The translations under genes were made by a program, and so were the position numbers. A stretch of DNA of 64,000 bases from Ampelocalamus luodianensis (taxonomy: Eukaryota; Streptophyta; Magnoliopsida; Poales; Poaceae), in the NCBI GenBank assembly GCA_036346255.1, contig CM070625.1:36894520-36958519 (forward strand), read 5' to 3'. The notes beneath the pieces are model-generated. The model was not told the DNA's origin. It made no database searches and worked only from the letters and a program-made list of their open reading frames with translations. How positions within the stretch are numbered: the first letter of the stretch is position 1; the number at the start of each line of letters is the position of its first letter. This document shows positions 53,979 to 64,000 of the stretch, in pieces.

Positions 53979-55287
53979 AGGATATACTTGCTGATCATTT
54001 CTTTTGGCCAAAGATGAGATGGGACGTCGAGCGCTACGTTGCTCGCTGCTCTACATGTCAAAGAGACAAGTCACGACTTAATCCTCATGGTTTATATATG
54101 CCTCTACCTGTTTCTAGCGTTTCGTGGGAAGATATTTTCGATGAACTTTGTTTTAGGATTGCCTAGAACAAAGAAGGGGAGCGATAGTATATTTATGGTT
54201 GTTGATAGATTTTCTAAGATGACCCACTTTATATCATGTCATAAGAGCAATGATGCTGCTAATATTACTGATTTATTCTTTCATGAAGTTGTTTGCTTGC
54301 ATGGTGTGCCTAATACTATAGTTTCAGATCGTGATGCTAAATTCCTTAGCCACTTTTGGAGAACTTTATGGGCTAAATTGGGGACTAAGCTGTTATTTTC
54401 TACTACTTGTCATCCCCAAACTGATGGACAAACTGAAGTTGTGAATATAACTTTATCTATAATGCTTAGGGCTGTGTTGAAAAAGAATTTAAAAATGTGG
54501 GAAGAATGCTTACCTCATATTGAGTTTGCTTATAATCGTTCATTGCATTCTACTACAAAGATGTGCCCTTTTGAGGTTGTTTATGGTTTTATGCCTCGTA
54601 CTCCTATTGATTTAATACCTATTCCATCTTTGGAGAAATTGAACTTTGATGCTAAACAACGTGCTCAATTGATTTTAAAAATACATGAGACAACTAAGGA
54701 GAATATAGAGCGTATGAATGCTAAATATAAACTTGATGGTAGTTAGGGGAGAAAATATTTAACTTTTGAACCGGAGATCTTATTTGGATGCACTTGAGAA
54801 AAGATAGGTTCCCCGAATTGAGAAAGTCAAAATTGATACCTAGAGCTGATGGTCCTTTCAAAGTGTTAGAAAAGATTAATGATAATGCATACAAGCTTGA
54901 ACTGCTAGCAGATTTGGGGTTAGTCCCACATTTAACATTGCAGATTTGAAGCCATACTTGGGAGAAGAGGATGAGCTTGAGTCGAGTACGACTCAAATGC
55001 AAGAAGACGAGGATGATGAGGACATCCCTAACTTGGATACAACTGCGCCTACACACACAACTGATCCACAATCAATGTTACAAGGATCAATTACTCGAGC
55101 TCGTGCTCGCCAACTTAATCACCAGGTGAATTCGTTCATAGGTTTATATATTACTGAGAATAGACCGCTACCTAATGCAAGTGATTTAATTGTGCTTAGA
55201 AACATAAAAAAGACCAGGGATAGGTATGTGGAGTCATGGACAAGCATGGAAGGCATAATGGAGGTCACCACATCACTTTGGGTCTGA
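53979..55287 (+). pseudogene. CRM integrase and polyprotein tail, broken
   Basis: Zinc-binding half (LADHFFWPKMRWDVE, CSTCQRDKSR), a frameshift near 54140, then the D,D,E core in 54039-54746. The first catalytic Asp is Asn (AAC at 54144-54146 in SMNFVLGLP), while SDRDAKF and TDGQTE keep the other two. A TAG at 54745-54747 and a frameshift break the C-terminal domain near 54750-54945. The tail KPYLGEEDELESS, then GSITRARARQLNHQV, crosses into the LTR and stops near 55285. Confidence 0.87.
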
Positions 55288-56008
55288 GCCAAGCAAGAGT
55301 TCGAGTTGGTCTCGTTCTGGATTCGAATTCGGACTACTGCGACAGCACTAAGTTCAAACGGCCATAACTTCTTCATACGGACTCCGTTTGGAACGTTCTT
55401 GGACTTCATTGAAAGCTTATCAAGTCTACTTTCCAATAGATCCAACCTCATCTTCAAATTCTAGCTGAGCCGGCTACAATCAACAAAACAATCTGCATCT
55501 ATTTTTGAACCCGAATCAAAAGGGTGCTACGCCACCTCCTCTTGGGCCCATGAGCTTTGTAACCCTAGGGGTGTGCGTCCACTTCCCTGGCCGCCACCCC
55601 TGGTCGTCCTCCCATATAGGAGCTGCTGCCTCCCTTTGCTAGAACTCGGATTTCGTTGAGTTTAGGTTTAGCCATTGTGCAAACTTCTGTTCTTCAGTTG
55701 TGTCCACTTGTCATGACAGCCTTCGGGATCCCACCTTTGTTTTTTCAATACCATCTACACTACATTCTTATTCGCAATATCAGATTGGCTATATTTTATT
55801 CTTGCTAGTTCTTCGATTGCTCGCAGGAATTGAACCTCGTGTTCAAGTTGATCGCGCTTCCAGCAAGGTCAATAACATCTCAAAGTTGGTTCAGCCATTG
55901 CTAAGGCGCAAGCGTTGTCGTACGGTTGTAGTCGGATCGCGAAAGTCACCTCCACCAAAATCAATATTTATCAATCTCATCGAAAGATCGGGCACCCCGT
56001 CTCCATCA
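55014..56008 (+). repeat. 3' LTR of CRM fragment
   Basis: TGATGAGGACATCCC to CCCCGTCTCCATCA, 995 bp. The polyprotein frame runs about 270 bases into it. A TATA-like CATATAGG lies near 55613. Confidence 0.87.
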
Positions 56009-56259
56009 CCATCTACCAACCGTCTGTGATGCATACTATCACAGACGGTTATAGACGGTTTTATCTATAAATTGTTTGTGATAGTCAACTAACAGACGGT
56101 TCTAAGTTAATAACCGTCTGTGATAGTATGCATCACATACGGTTCGAAAACCGTCTATGATGACCCTATGTCATTACTGACCCATAGACTCAGACGGCTC
56201 ACGAAACCGTCTGTGATGACGTTTTTGAACCGTCTATGAATACATTTTCTGTAATAGTG
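56009..56259. mobile_element. Right end of a CACTA transposon
   Basis: Repeated, often inverted words AACCGTCTGTGATA and TCACAGACGG form a subterminal array, and the sequence ends TTTTCTGTAATAGTG, the inverted form of a CACTATTACAG terminus. The left end is displaced by the CRM insertion. Likely non-autonomous. Confidence 0.8.
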
Positions 56260-57420
56260 TTTGATCCATCCAAACAAGGCTTAAGAGGTTTTTGGTGTAT
56301 CAATGGAAACCAAATGTTTAGACTTTTCTTTTCATGAATGACTAGTTTGTTTACAACTTTAGCCAGCTCCTTATATCTACTTGGATTCTCAATTTAGAAA
56401 AAGAAGAAAGAAAGATTACCACAATGCTAAATATAACGCAAGACTTGTCGAGTGGGATAAACTTACATCTAAGCAAATATATGGATTAGATTGGAATGCC
56501 GAAAATATTACTGCATCTAGACTAGTATACTAAATAAATGGGTTTAATTATTTTTGCTTGAAAAACAATAGGAGAATATGACTAACCAAGCATGTCTCTA
56601 ATCATCCGTTTAAAGCTGTAAAATTTGCGATGGCCCCTGACTTAGATTTAAGCAAAGTTAAGATGGAGCGGGGATGCAGAATGAGCAAGTTAGGTGTGAC
56701 TAGGTTTACGCCAAACCACACAATGTTGTATTGTTTTTAGTAGACAATTCTTGCCAGAGATCCTTTGTTCGATCGCTAAAAGGTGTCGGAGAAGATAAGT
56801 ACATCACTAATTACTATCAATGGCTTTTTACACAAAAAAGGTTAATTGGAAGCACTGTACACTATTCCGATAAAGAGAAAAATCTAATAAAATCATCACA
56901 AATGCAACTTTACCATGTTTATTTCGAACAGGACTAGCATAACTATTTAAAATTACCCCCTCTCGGCCTCCCTACTCCAGAGAGTCAGTAATGACAATCT
57001 CATCAAATAACTTGATTAATCGTGGGCAAAAACCGTAACAAGGTAACTGTGTTCTTCTTTTTTTGATTAGAGGCATAATCATGGGAAGAGACTTTTGCCT
57101 TAGGGCATGTTCAATAATTTATCTTTTAGGTCATCTCTAACACTATATGTGTCATCTTGAGATAATTTTAAAGACAACTATTCTAATACGTTGTCTCTTA
57201 AACTGTTTCTTTAAAACCTCACAAGTATTTAAGTTTTATATGAATCAAGTGCCTTATTTCGCGTGAATAAACGACGACTGCGTTCCAACAGCAAAAAGCT
57301 CCATCACTATTGTCTTGTTTCGCGTGATGCGCCTGTTGCTTCGTAAGATGACGATCTCATTTTCTCTTCTTTTTTACTCTCGTTCACATCATCAGAAAAT
57401 CTATATAACAATGACTACAG
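56260..57420. other. AT-rich non-coding DNA
   Basis: No recognisable gene. The open stretch 56731-56937 has no domain. GGGCATGTTCAAT at about 57105 looks like a MITE start but no matching end was found. A TATA-like CTATATAAC lies near 57402. Confidence 0.5.
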
Positions 57421-58259
57421 AAACAACTAAAGTGAATCTAGTGAGATGCCCTTGGTAATTGGGCACGGACACATCTGGCCTCCATCCGTACCTGCTTCGC
57501 TTGGTTAGTCGCCGCAGGACACTGACAGGTGGCCCAAACTGAAAACTCTTGGTCTCCACCAGTCAGTCCACCTCCACTCGCGCAGCGAGAAAAGGGCCGC
57601 AGCCTTGAGAGACGTGACACCTGTCCGAGAGGAAGGAGCAGCGAAGGAGGGCCGGGTTTACTACCAAAACAAGCCCGCCGCGGCCCATTTCACATCCAGG
57701 CCGCCCCTCCCCCAACTCCTCCAGTCCACAGCTGCTGGCTGCTGCTCTCCCACAGTCACCTCACACCGCTTCCCTCTCTCTCCAACCCTTTTCTAGGGTT
57801 TCGTCGTCCCTCTCGCCGAGCGCCGACCCGCCGCCGCGGAGAGAAGGCGGCGCCTCCCCGTCCTCGCGCGCACCACCAGGTCGTCCCTCTAGATCCCTCG
57901 CTACCCCCTCCGCCGATTCCTCTGGATAATTCCTTGCCTCCGCCGTTTTCTCTCGAATCTTTTATTTGCTAAATTTATCGTTTTCTTTTCTTTTTTGTTG
58001 TTTCAAAGAAGCTTGGTCGGGTGCCTGTCGATTCGGAACACTAGGTAGATTTCTTGTTGTTCCCTGGAATTTAGCTGGGGTACATATGCTCCGGTTTGGG
58101 AGGGTTTTATACGTATGGGTTCTTGCAAGATTAGTCAAACGCTCATTTTAATGGCCCCATTTTTTTTGTATTTTTTTTTGAAATTATAGTTGTTTCCGTA
58201 TGCTACGTGTACTGTCTCGACGGTTCCGTCGGAAATTTCTTGTAGGATTTTGATGTGTT
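57421..58259 (+). other. Promoter, 5'UTR exon and first-intron start of a probable host gene
   Basis: The only stretch with host-gene character. It has GGCCCA site-II-like words (57678-57690, and a GGGCC word at 57641), pyrimidine-rich leader with TTTTCTAGGGTTTCG (57790, telo-box-like, typical of growth and ribosomal gene leaders), a GC-rich UTR and a plausible donor at CACCACCAG/GTCGTCC (near 57880). T-rich sequence then follows as in a leader intron. The Reina-like element starts at 58260, so the coding exons lie beyond the window and the gene cannot be named. The open frames 57529-57972 and 57605-57796 are probably not translated. Confidence 0.5.
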
Positions 58260-58663
58260 TGTAACATCCCGATCGTAGTAAATGAAGAACACTAACGTCG
58301 GGAGCGGCACAATTGGACCATGGTAGCTAATCACAAGGTTTAGAGGAAGAACAGAGATGAGAACGAGAGACAAGGTGAGGAAATAACTGGAGTTCATTCA
58401 TCATTCATGGCCCGCTAGATCGCTACAGGACAACGTTTTAAATCCAACATGCATTACAATGACGAGTGCGTCCCCTGGGCTAATGCACCCGGACCAGCCA
58501 CTCCACAGCTGGGCGCAGCCAGTTCATGACATCGCTTCTCTCTACCCTGGCGCCTGACAGGTGGGCCCGGCTCCTCCTTCCCCTGATCGTCTTCAGCGCC
58601 AACCGCCTTCTTCTTCCTCTGCTCATTCTCATTGATGTCGGTGCCATGGCTAGACTTGTGCCA
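58260..58663 (-). repeat. 3' LTR of the Reina-like element
   Basis: The minus-strand start TGGCACAAG at 58663 follows a CTAGGGGGG polypurine tract (58664-58672). The end GGGATGTTACA is at 58260. It matches 63679-64000. Confidence 0.88.
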
Positions 58664-59830
58664 CCCCCCTAGCAGCAACCGGAGCCCAAAGCAATGCAAA
58701 CGGAAATCGGTTCTGAAGGACAGAGTAATCTTTCCAGGTCGTGCGCTCTGTCGGACGGAAGTGTTGACCATTTCACCAAAACTTGTTGCTTAGTTGAATT
58801 CCCCTTTTCTACCAAACGTCAGTCTAAGATTTCCACCGGTTCAGGGGTTCCCACGGTCAAATCCGATACCGGCGACAGATCTTTGAACACAGGAGAGTAA
58901 TTGGGAGTAAACGGCTTTAACTGAGAAACGTGGAACACATGATGAACTAAGCAATCATCCGGCAACTGGAGTTTGTATGCTACTACCCCAATGCGCTCCA
59001 ACACCAAAAATGGTCCAAAGTACTTGAAAGTCAGTTTTGGAAAAGGTCGATTGACCACAGAATGTTGAGCGTAAGGTTGAAGTTTCAGAAGAACCTGTCC
59101 CCCAACTTGAAATTGTTGGTCTTGTCGGTGTTTATCAGCTTGTATCTTCATACGGTTCTGCGCCCGAGCCAACATCTCAGTATAGGATCGCCGATCTCGA
59201 TTAATCTCCTCCGCTTTTGCTGAAATTTGTATAGATAAATTGTGCATACCGTCGAAATTGGGTTCCACCCCATACAAAGCTTTGAACGGAGAACATCCCA
59301 ATGAAGAGTGGAAGTTTGAATTGTACCAAAATTCTGACATGGCTAGCCAAGATTTCCACTTCTTTGGACAATTGTGCACTGCTCAACGAAGATACATCTC
59401 CAAGCACTGGTTTACTCTCTGTCTGCCCGTCCGTTTGAGGATGATAAGTTGTGCTGTAATGTAACTTTGCACCAACTGCTTGAAAGAGCTCGTGCTAGAA
59501 ATTGCTAGTAAACACTTTATCCCGATCAGACACGATCGATTGTGGTACCCCATGCAGTTTCACCACATTGTTTAGAGATGACTTAGCCACTTGTGTTGCT
59601 GTAAATGGATGATGGAGTGGAAGAAAGTGAGTATATTTGTTCAGTCTGTCAACGATCACTAGGATCACGTGGTATGTTTTAGACTTGGGCAATCCTTCAA
59701 TAAAATCCATGGTCAAGTCCTGCCAAGCGCCCGCTGGTACCGGCAATGGTTGTAGAGTACCAGATGGATGATTGTGCTCATGTTTCGCATGCTGACACAC
59801 TTGACATTGCTTAACAAAGTCTTCCACTCC
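58664..59830 (-). pseudogene. Integrase and chromodomain of the Reina-like element, broken
   Basis: Core part 59495-59827 (LTMDFIEGLPKS, SIVSDRDKVFTSNF) with two catalytic Asp residues. After a break near 59480 the E-containing stretch lies near 59430-59470 in another frame, then FWYNSNFHSSLGCSPF, FKYFGPFLVLERIG, HHVFHVSQLKPF. After EILD a TGA (58819) and a one-base shift interrupt the chromodomain-like end (VLVKWSTLPSDRA). Confidence 0.83.
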
Positions 59831-61200
59831 ACTTTTAATGCCCGGCTAGTAGAAAAGCTTCTTGATGCGTTGATACGTTGCCAAGATACCTAAGTGCCCC
59901 CCAATTGCTGTCTCATGAAAGTTACTGACCAGTTTTGTACGTAGTGCCAAATTAGCAACGATCCATACTCCGCCGTGATACTTTATTAACCCATACTCTA
60001 ATGTGTATCCTTCGCTGTTCGGACTGGATACAACTAGAGAAGTGAGCAATTCTTGTGCCTCTAAATCCATTTCATAAGAATTCAGTACTTCTTGTACCCA
60101 ATCTGGGCGGCACCCTGAGATTGCATGTAGCTGTAGTAAGTGACTGACGCGTGACATTGCATTTGCAGCCCCATTGTCAACTCCCCTTTTGTATTGAAAT
60201 CTAAACTGTAGCCCGACAAGTTTTGCCATTGCCTTAAGCTGTAGTTGAGTGCCCAATTGTTGCTCTTCCAGCGTGCACAAGCTTTTGTGGTCAGTGAGTA
60301 TCTAGGACGGCCCTCGCTGTAAATACGACCTCCACTTGTCCATGGCCATGATCACAACTAAAAATTCCTTTTTTATAGATGTATAATTTCTTATTATGTG
60401 GACACAAGGACTTGCTCAAATAAGCTATTGGATGTCACTGTTGCATCAGGATTGCTCCAATCCCCGTCGCGCACACATTCGTCTCCACTATGAAAGGCAA
60501 TGTGAAATTCGGCAAGGCTAGAACTGGAGTGTTCACCATAGCTTCCTTCAGAGTAATGAAAGCTGCCTCAGCTTGCTCATCCCAGCCAAAACTCTTCCTC
60601 TTAAGTAAATTGGTCAATGGTTTAGCTATGAGACTATAGTTTTTGATAAATTTTCGGTAATATCTCGTCAGTCCTAGAAAACCCCGCACTTCAATGATTG
60701 TGTCGGTTGAGGCCATTTCTTCATCACAGTTGTCTTCTCTGGGTCAGTTGATACCCCTTGTTGAGAAACAATGTGCCCCAAATATTCCATGCGATTTCTG
60801 GCAAAAGAACATTTCGACATCTTGGCAACCAACTTGTTCTTGCACAGTACTTCCAATACTGTTTGCAGATGTGCTAGATGATCGTGTAGTGTGACTGTAT
60901 ATCAAGATGTCGTCCAAGAATACGATCAGGAATTTTCAGACGTACGGAGCAAAAACAGTATTCATTAGGCATTGGAATGTTGTCAGGGCATTCGTTAATC
61001 CAAACAGCATGACTCGAAATTGAAAATGACCCTGATGCATTTTAAACGCTATTTTCTCCTCGTCAGCTTCCCGCATCCGGATTTGGTGATAACCCAATCG
61101 AAGATCCAATTTCGAGAAGAAATGGGTGCCAGCTAGCTCATCCAATAGTTCATCCACGACCGGCAAGGGAAATTTTTCTTCACTGTGTATTTGTTAAGTC
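59831..61200 (-). pseudogene. RT, RNase H and integrase N-terminus of the Reina-like element, broken
   Basis: RT palm (SKLDLRLGYHQIRM, VMLFGLTNALTTFQ), the FLDD catalytic box near 60900 after a stop, the EYLGHIVSQQGV segment, RNase H (GFLGLTRYYRKFI, LPFIVETNV) and the GAANAMSR end. The integrase zinc-binding start (FHETAIGGHLG) lies at 59846-60280. Stops and shifts separate each block. Confidence 0.83.
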
Positions 61201-62052
61201 TGCGATAATCTATGCAAAAGCGTCAGCTGTCGTCTTTCTTCTGAACCAATAACACTGGTGAAGCGTAAGGACTCATACTTGGTGTGATAATCCCCGACTC
61301 CAACATCTCTGTCACTTGTCTTTCTATTTCATCTTTGTCTTTCTATTTCATCTTTCTGTATCGGAGAATAGTGATATGGTCAGGAATTCATCGGCGGTGC
61401 GCCCGGTTCCACTGTGATTGTGTGTTCATATTGTCGGTGAGGAGGTAAACTTTTCGGTTCAGCAAATACATCCTGGTGTTGTTGTAGCAGGGACTGAACT
61501 GCAACTGGCATATTTGTGTTTTGTCCTTTGTCATCTTGTGGTTGTCGTTCCAACACTGCAATAGGCCAAATTTCATTGCCTATGCACCATTTATGCAATT
61601 GTCCTAAAGAAAGTTCTGGCAATAATTCTTGTTGTAAAGTTATGGCACCTTGAATGCGGATACTTTTCCCTCCATATTCAAAGGACAATGTCTTATTGAT
61701 CCAGTGATAATTCATAGGACTCAATGGTCAAAGCGAATCCATCCCTAGCAGGGCATCATAAGCCCCCAATTCCAAAACTCGCATGTTAATGTGGAATGTA
61801 ATGCCCTGAATCCACCAAGCTAATTTCGGCACCATACTGTCACATTGCAATATTTCCCTGTTTGCTATCTTGATTGTCACAGCTGGAAATACTTGTGTCT
61901 TGAGATTTGTCCGTTGCACAAATTGTCGGTTGATGAAACTGTGTACTGCCTGAGTCTACCAACATCAACATAACTTGATTTCCGACCAACGCTCTCAGGC
62001 GAATTGTCTCCCCTTCCTTTGTTCTTGCCATAGCCTGAATTGACAAAAGCAT
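61201..62052 (-). pseudogene. Protease and RT start of the Reina-like element, broken
   Basis: The protease active site MLVDSGSTQF is intact near 61950-61965. LLGMDSL ends the domain near 61730. The linker (QDVFAEPKSLPPHR, HTITVEPGAPP) leads to RT. A 19-bp tandem duplication near 61316-61353 and frameshifts disturb the start of RT. Confidence 0.8.
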
Positions 62053-63507
62053 TCTTCAGTGATGGGTGTTTCTGTCAAATCCAGGGCACGCAATGTGTCT
62101 TCGGGTATCACCTCTCCGAAATCGCAATTTGAATTGTGAGTAATTGCATAGGCTTTTTACAGGTATGTTCCTTACTGTACTTGTCTCCACACTCGACACT
62201 GGCCATTTGTGCGTTGCTAGTCCCTTAGTTGGCGCTCGCGCCAGAACTCATTGCCCCCCTGTTTTCTGAATTCGCAACGTGTTGCCCCATTTGTTGGAGA
62301 TGGTACTATAGCTGGTAAGGCCGCTGCCGCTTTTGGTAGAATTGCGGTGCGATGGCGAGGGTGACTGGCTTTCAATTCTTCCTCTTGAATCCGCGATAGT
62401 ACTGCCGCTCGCGTGATGCTAGTTGGGGCTTGCATACGAATTGCCCCTCGGATCTCATCTTTCAACCCGAGCAAGAACCGTGTGACAAACTCGCGTGATG
62501 CTAGTTGGGGCTTGCATACGAATTGCCCCTCGGATCTCTTCTTTCAACCCGAGCAAGAACCGTGTGACAAAAATTTGTTGTTGAGCGTAGCATCCAGCGA
62601 CACAAGTTGATACATGCTTGCCTCGAAGGCAACCCGATACTCACCAATGGTGTCCGTCTGTTTGAGCTGCAACAATTTGTTCATCTGAGCATCATACTCG
62701 TCAGACCCGAATTCATCCTCCACTACTTGACAGAACAAGTCCCAGCCAGAAACTACGTGCTACTTTTGTATGCCTGTAGCCAGAGTGCGGCGTGTTCGTC
62801 CATGTACAACGTTGCCATGGCCACCCACTGCATGACGGGCACACGGTACATTTCGAAGTAGGTGCGGCAACGATCCAACCACAAACGGGGGTGCTGACTC
62901 GGTTGGGGACGCGGGTGTGGTGATCAAGGATCACATAACCGATCTGGGTCACTTCGAGGAGGCGGCGAACGATTCTGCGCGCATTCTGAAATTCCGTTTT
63001 TGGATGAAATTCGCTCGAATTTGATTGAAAACCATCCAAAATTCAAAAATTAGAATTTGAACTGGCCGAATCGGGAAAAACTGTTCGGGATTTTGGATCC
63101 GAACCCCATGAATGTGCGTAACGACGATGACCGCGGTTATCGGTAGGGTTTTTTCCCTGGTGGTGATAACTCCATATGATGCAGGTAACACATGTGGATC
63201 CGTGAGCAAAGGTGGGTCGTGGTCCGTGAGTGCACCAGGAGGGATCACGGTGGTTACCTGACCGGACTCGTGGGGGCAACTTCAACACCGGCGGTGGTGG
63301 CGGTTGTGGTGGTGGGGGAGGGGGCTGACGCAAGATTTCCACCTGCGTCCGCTTCACTTCATCCAAACCCTCTTGTTGTATTTCCACTTGTTGTCCAAGG
63401 TTCTTTAATTCCGACAACAATTGATCGAGTTTCTCTGCTTGAGCATCGAAGCGGGAGAGAATCTCTCCCAATGTGGACTGGATCAGTCCCGTGTTCTCAA
63501 TTGCCAT
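62053..63507 (-). pseudogene. gag of the Reina-like element, broken
   Basis: The ATG at 63505-63507 gives MAIENTGLIQSTLGEIL, followed by a coiled coil (EKLDQLLSELKNLGQQVEIQ) and a long proline run (63310-63340). The capsid segments RTYFEMYRVPVMQWV and FLLGLKDEIRGAIRM lie in shifted frames. An 82-bp tandem duplication shifts the frame once more. The zinc-knuckle-like end is near 62180. Confidence 0.8.
62409..62572. repeat. 82-bp tandem duplication in gag
   Basis: Two adjacent copies (62409-62490, 62491-62572) differing at about two positions. Since 82 is not a multiple of three, it breaks the gag frame. Confidence 0.95.
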
Positions 63508-63662
63508 GATCACTTGATGAGACTGCAAAGAAGGCTTCTGAGGCGCCGTGGTGACTCCTTCCTTCCAATCCAACCTGAGATTGGAATTACGGGATCAATG
63601 CGATCACCAACCTCTCCAAGGGATTTCACAGATCAGACTGAGGAGATGGATTTGACATTTGA

Positions 63663-63675
63663 GGCTCTGATACCA
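63663..63675 (-). other. Primer binding site of the Reina-like element
   Basis: GGCTCTGATACCA on the plus strand, i.e. TGGTATCAGAGCC on the minus strand, three bases from the LTR end. Confidence 0.93.
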
Positions 63676-63678
63676 AGG

Positions 63679-64000
63679 TGTAACATCCCAATCGTAGTAA
63701 ATGAAGAACACTAACGTCGGGAGCGATACAATTGGATCATGGTAGCTAATCACAAGGTTAGAGGAAGAACAGCGATGAGAACGAGAGAGACAAGGTGAGG
63801 AAATAATTGGAGTTCATTGATCATTCATGCCCCGCTAGATCGCTACAGGACAACATTTTAAACCCAACATGCATTACAATGACGAGTGGGTCCCCTGGTC
63901 TCATGCACCTGGACCAGCCACTCCACAGCCGGGCACAGCCAGCTCATGACAACGTTTCTCTCCACCCTGGCGCCTGACAGGTGGGCCCGGCTCCTTCTTT
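63679..64000 (-). repeat. 5' LTR of the Reina-like element, cut by window end
   Basis: Matches 58260-58580 with few differences. Its outer end and target duplication lie beyond the window. Confidence 0.9.

Larger units (their letters stand above)
53979..56008 (+). mobile_element. CRM-lineage element, 3' fragment
   Basis: Begins inside the integrase zinc-binding domain, directly at the end of the truncated LTR, and continues to a complete 3' LTR. The 5' part is missing. Right flank CCATC (56009-56013). It was inserted in a CACTA element. Confidence 0.82.
58260..64000 (-). mobile_element. Reina-like Ty3/gypsy chromovirus, minus strand, right end beyond window
   Basis: Short 404-bp LTR, tRNA-Met primer site, gag with a Pro-rich hinge, protease, RT, RNase H, integrase and a chromodomain-like tail. 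Short LTRs and the pol motifs suggest the Reina lineage. All genes have several stops or frameshifts. The two LTR copies differ at several positions and by a small indel in the compared 300 bp. Confidence 0.85.

Noticed and set aside
56731..56937. 68-codon ORF
   Set aside because: No domain, AT-rich context, no homologue recognised.
57105..57240. Tourist-like MITE starting GGGCATGTTCAAT
   Set aside because: No inverted partner end or target duplication found.
1..64000. tRNA, rRNA or bacterial-type operon features
   Set aside because: None seen; the tRNA-like words are retrotransposon primer sites.

Overview
This window is almost wholly nested transposable elements. It most likely comes from a grass (Poaceae) chromosome arm or pericentromere. 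The evidence is long-LTR Ty3/gypsy chromoviruses of the Tekay/Del type, CRM-lineage elements with the TGATGAGGACATC LTR start, a Reina-like short-LTR chromovirus, hAT and CACTA DNA transposons, and very GC-rich 5' gene ends. No species can be named from sequence alone. The only part that looks like host gene space is a promoter/5'UTR-like stretch at about 57.4-58.26 kb.

Layout. 1-12632: Tekay element 1 (family alpha, + strand, LTRs about 4.65 kb) with a 3.1 kb antisense solo LTR (family gamma, 6446-9590, TSD ACCTC) inside its 3' LTR. Element 1 sits inside another antisense gamma LTR (12633-16297), which also holds a CRM-type solo LTR (13962-14742, TSD AAATA). That gamma LTR sits in turn inside the LTR of a further gamma element (16298-19054), whose decayed internal region runs on the minus strand to about 26060. 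An hAT transposon (17012-18632, 8-bp TSD) carrying an exon of a calcineurin B-like calcium sensor lies in that LTR, and a 5'-truncated non-autonomous CRM copy (19214-20807) lies in the internal region. 26110-30671: an hAT transposase gene split by another gamma solo LTR (26719-29846, TSD CTACT). 30672-35995: unclassified repeats, an orphan LTR-like stretch, and a minus-strand non-autonomous CRM element. 35996-49882: Tekay element 2 (family beta) with an extra ORF upstream of gag and a mosaic 3' LTR. 49883-53978: a 5'-truncated long LTR holding a roughly 30-bp minisatellite of about 45 degenerate copies. 53979-56008: a CRM fragment inserted in a CACTA end. 56009-58259: the CACTA end, quiet DNA, then the 5' end of a probable host gene. 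58260-64000: a minus-strand Reina-like element inserted in that gene's apparent first intron.

How it works together. Most pol and gag frames are broken, so this is a graveyard. The exception worth attention is inside the LTRs. All three long Tekay LTR families (alpha, beta, gamma) carry, on the sense strand, an acidic mini-exon of 63-75 nt. It ends in a GC-AG or GT-AG type donor and is followed about 1.0-1.2 kb later by an acceptor and an acidic terminal exon with a stop. The junction phase is the same wherever both exons can be read, and the exon lengths keep frame although the sequences have diverged widely. In gamma the LTR also has its own TATA box upstream. This suggests a conserved spliced coding unit inside Tekay LTRs whose upstream coding exons I could not resolve. 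A perfect 12-bp palindrome, CTATTCGAATAG, lies in the intervening intron in the families where both flanking exons are visible.
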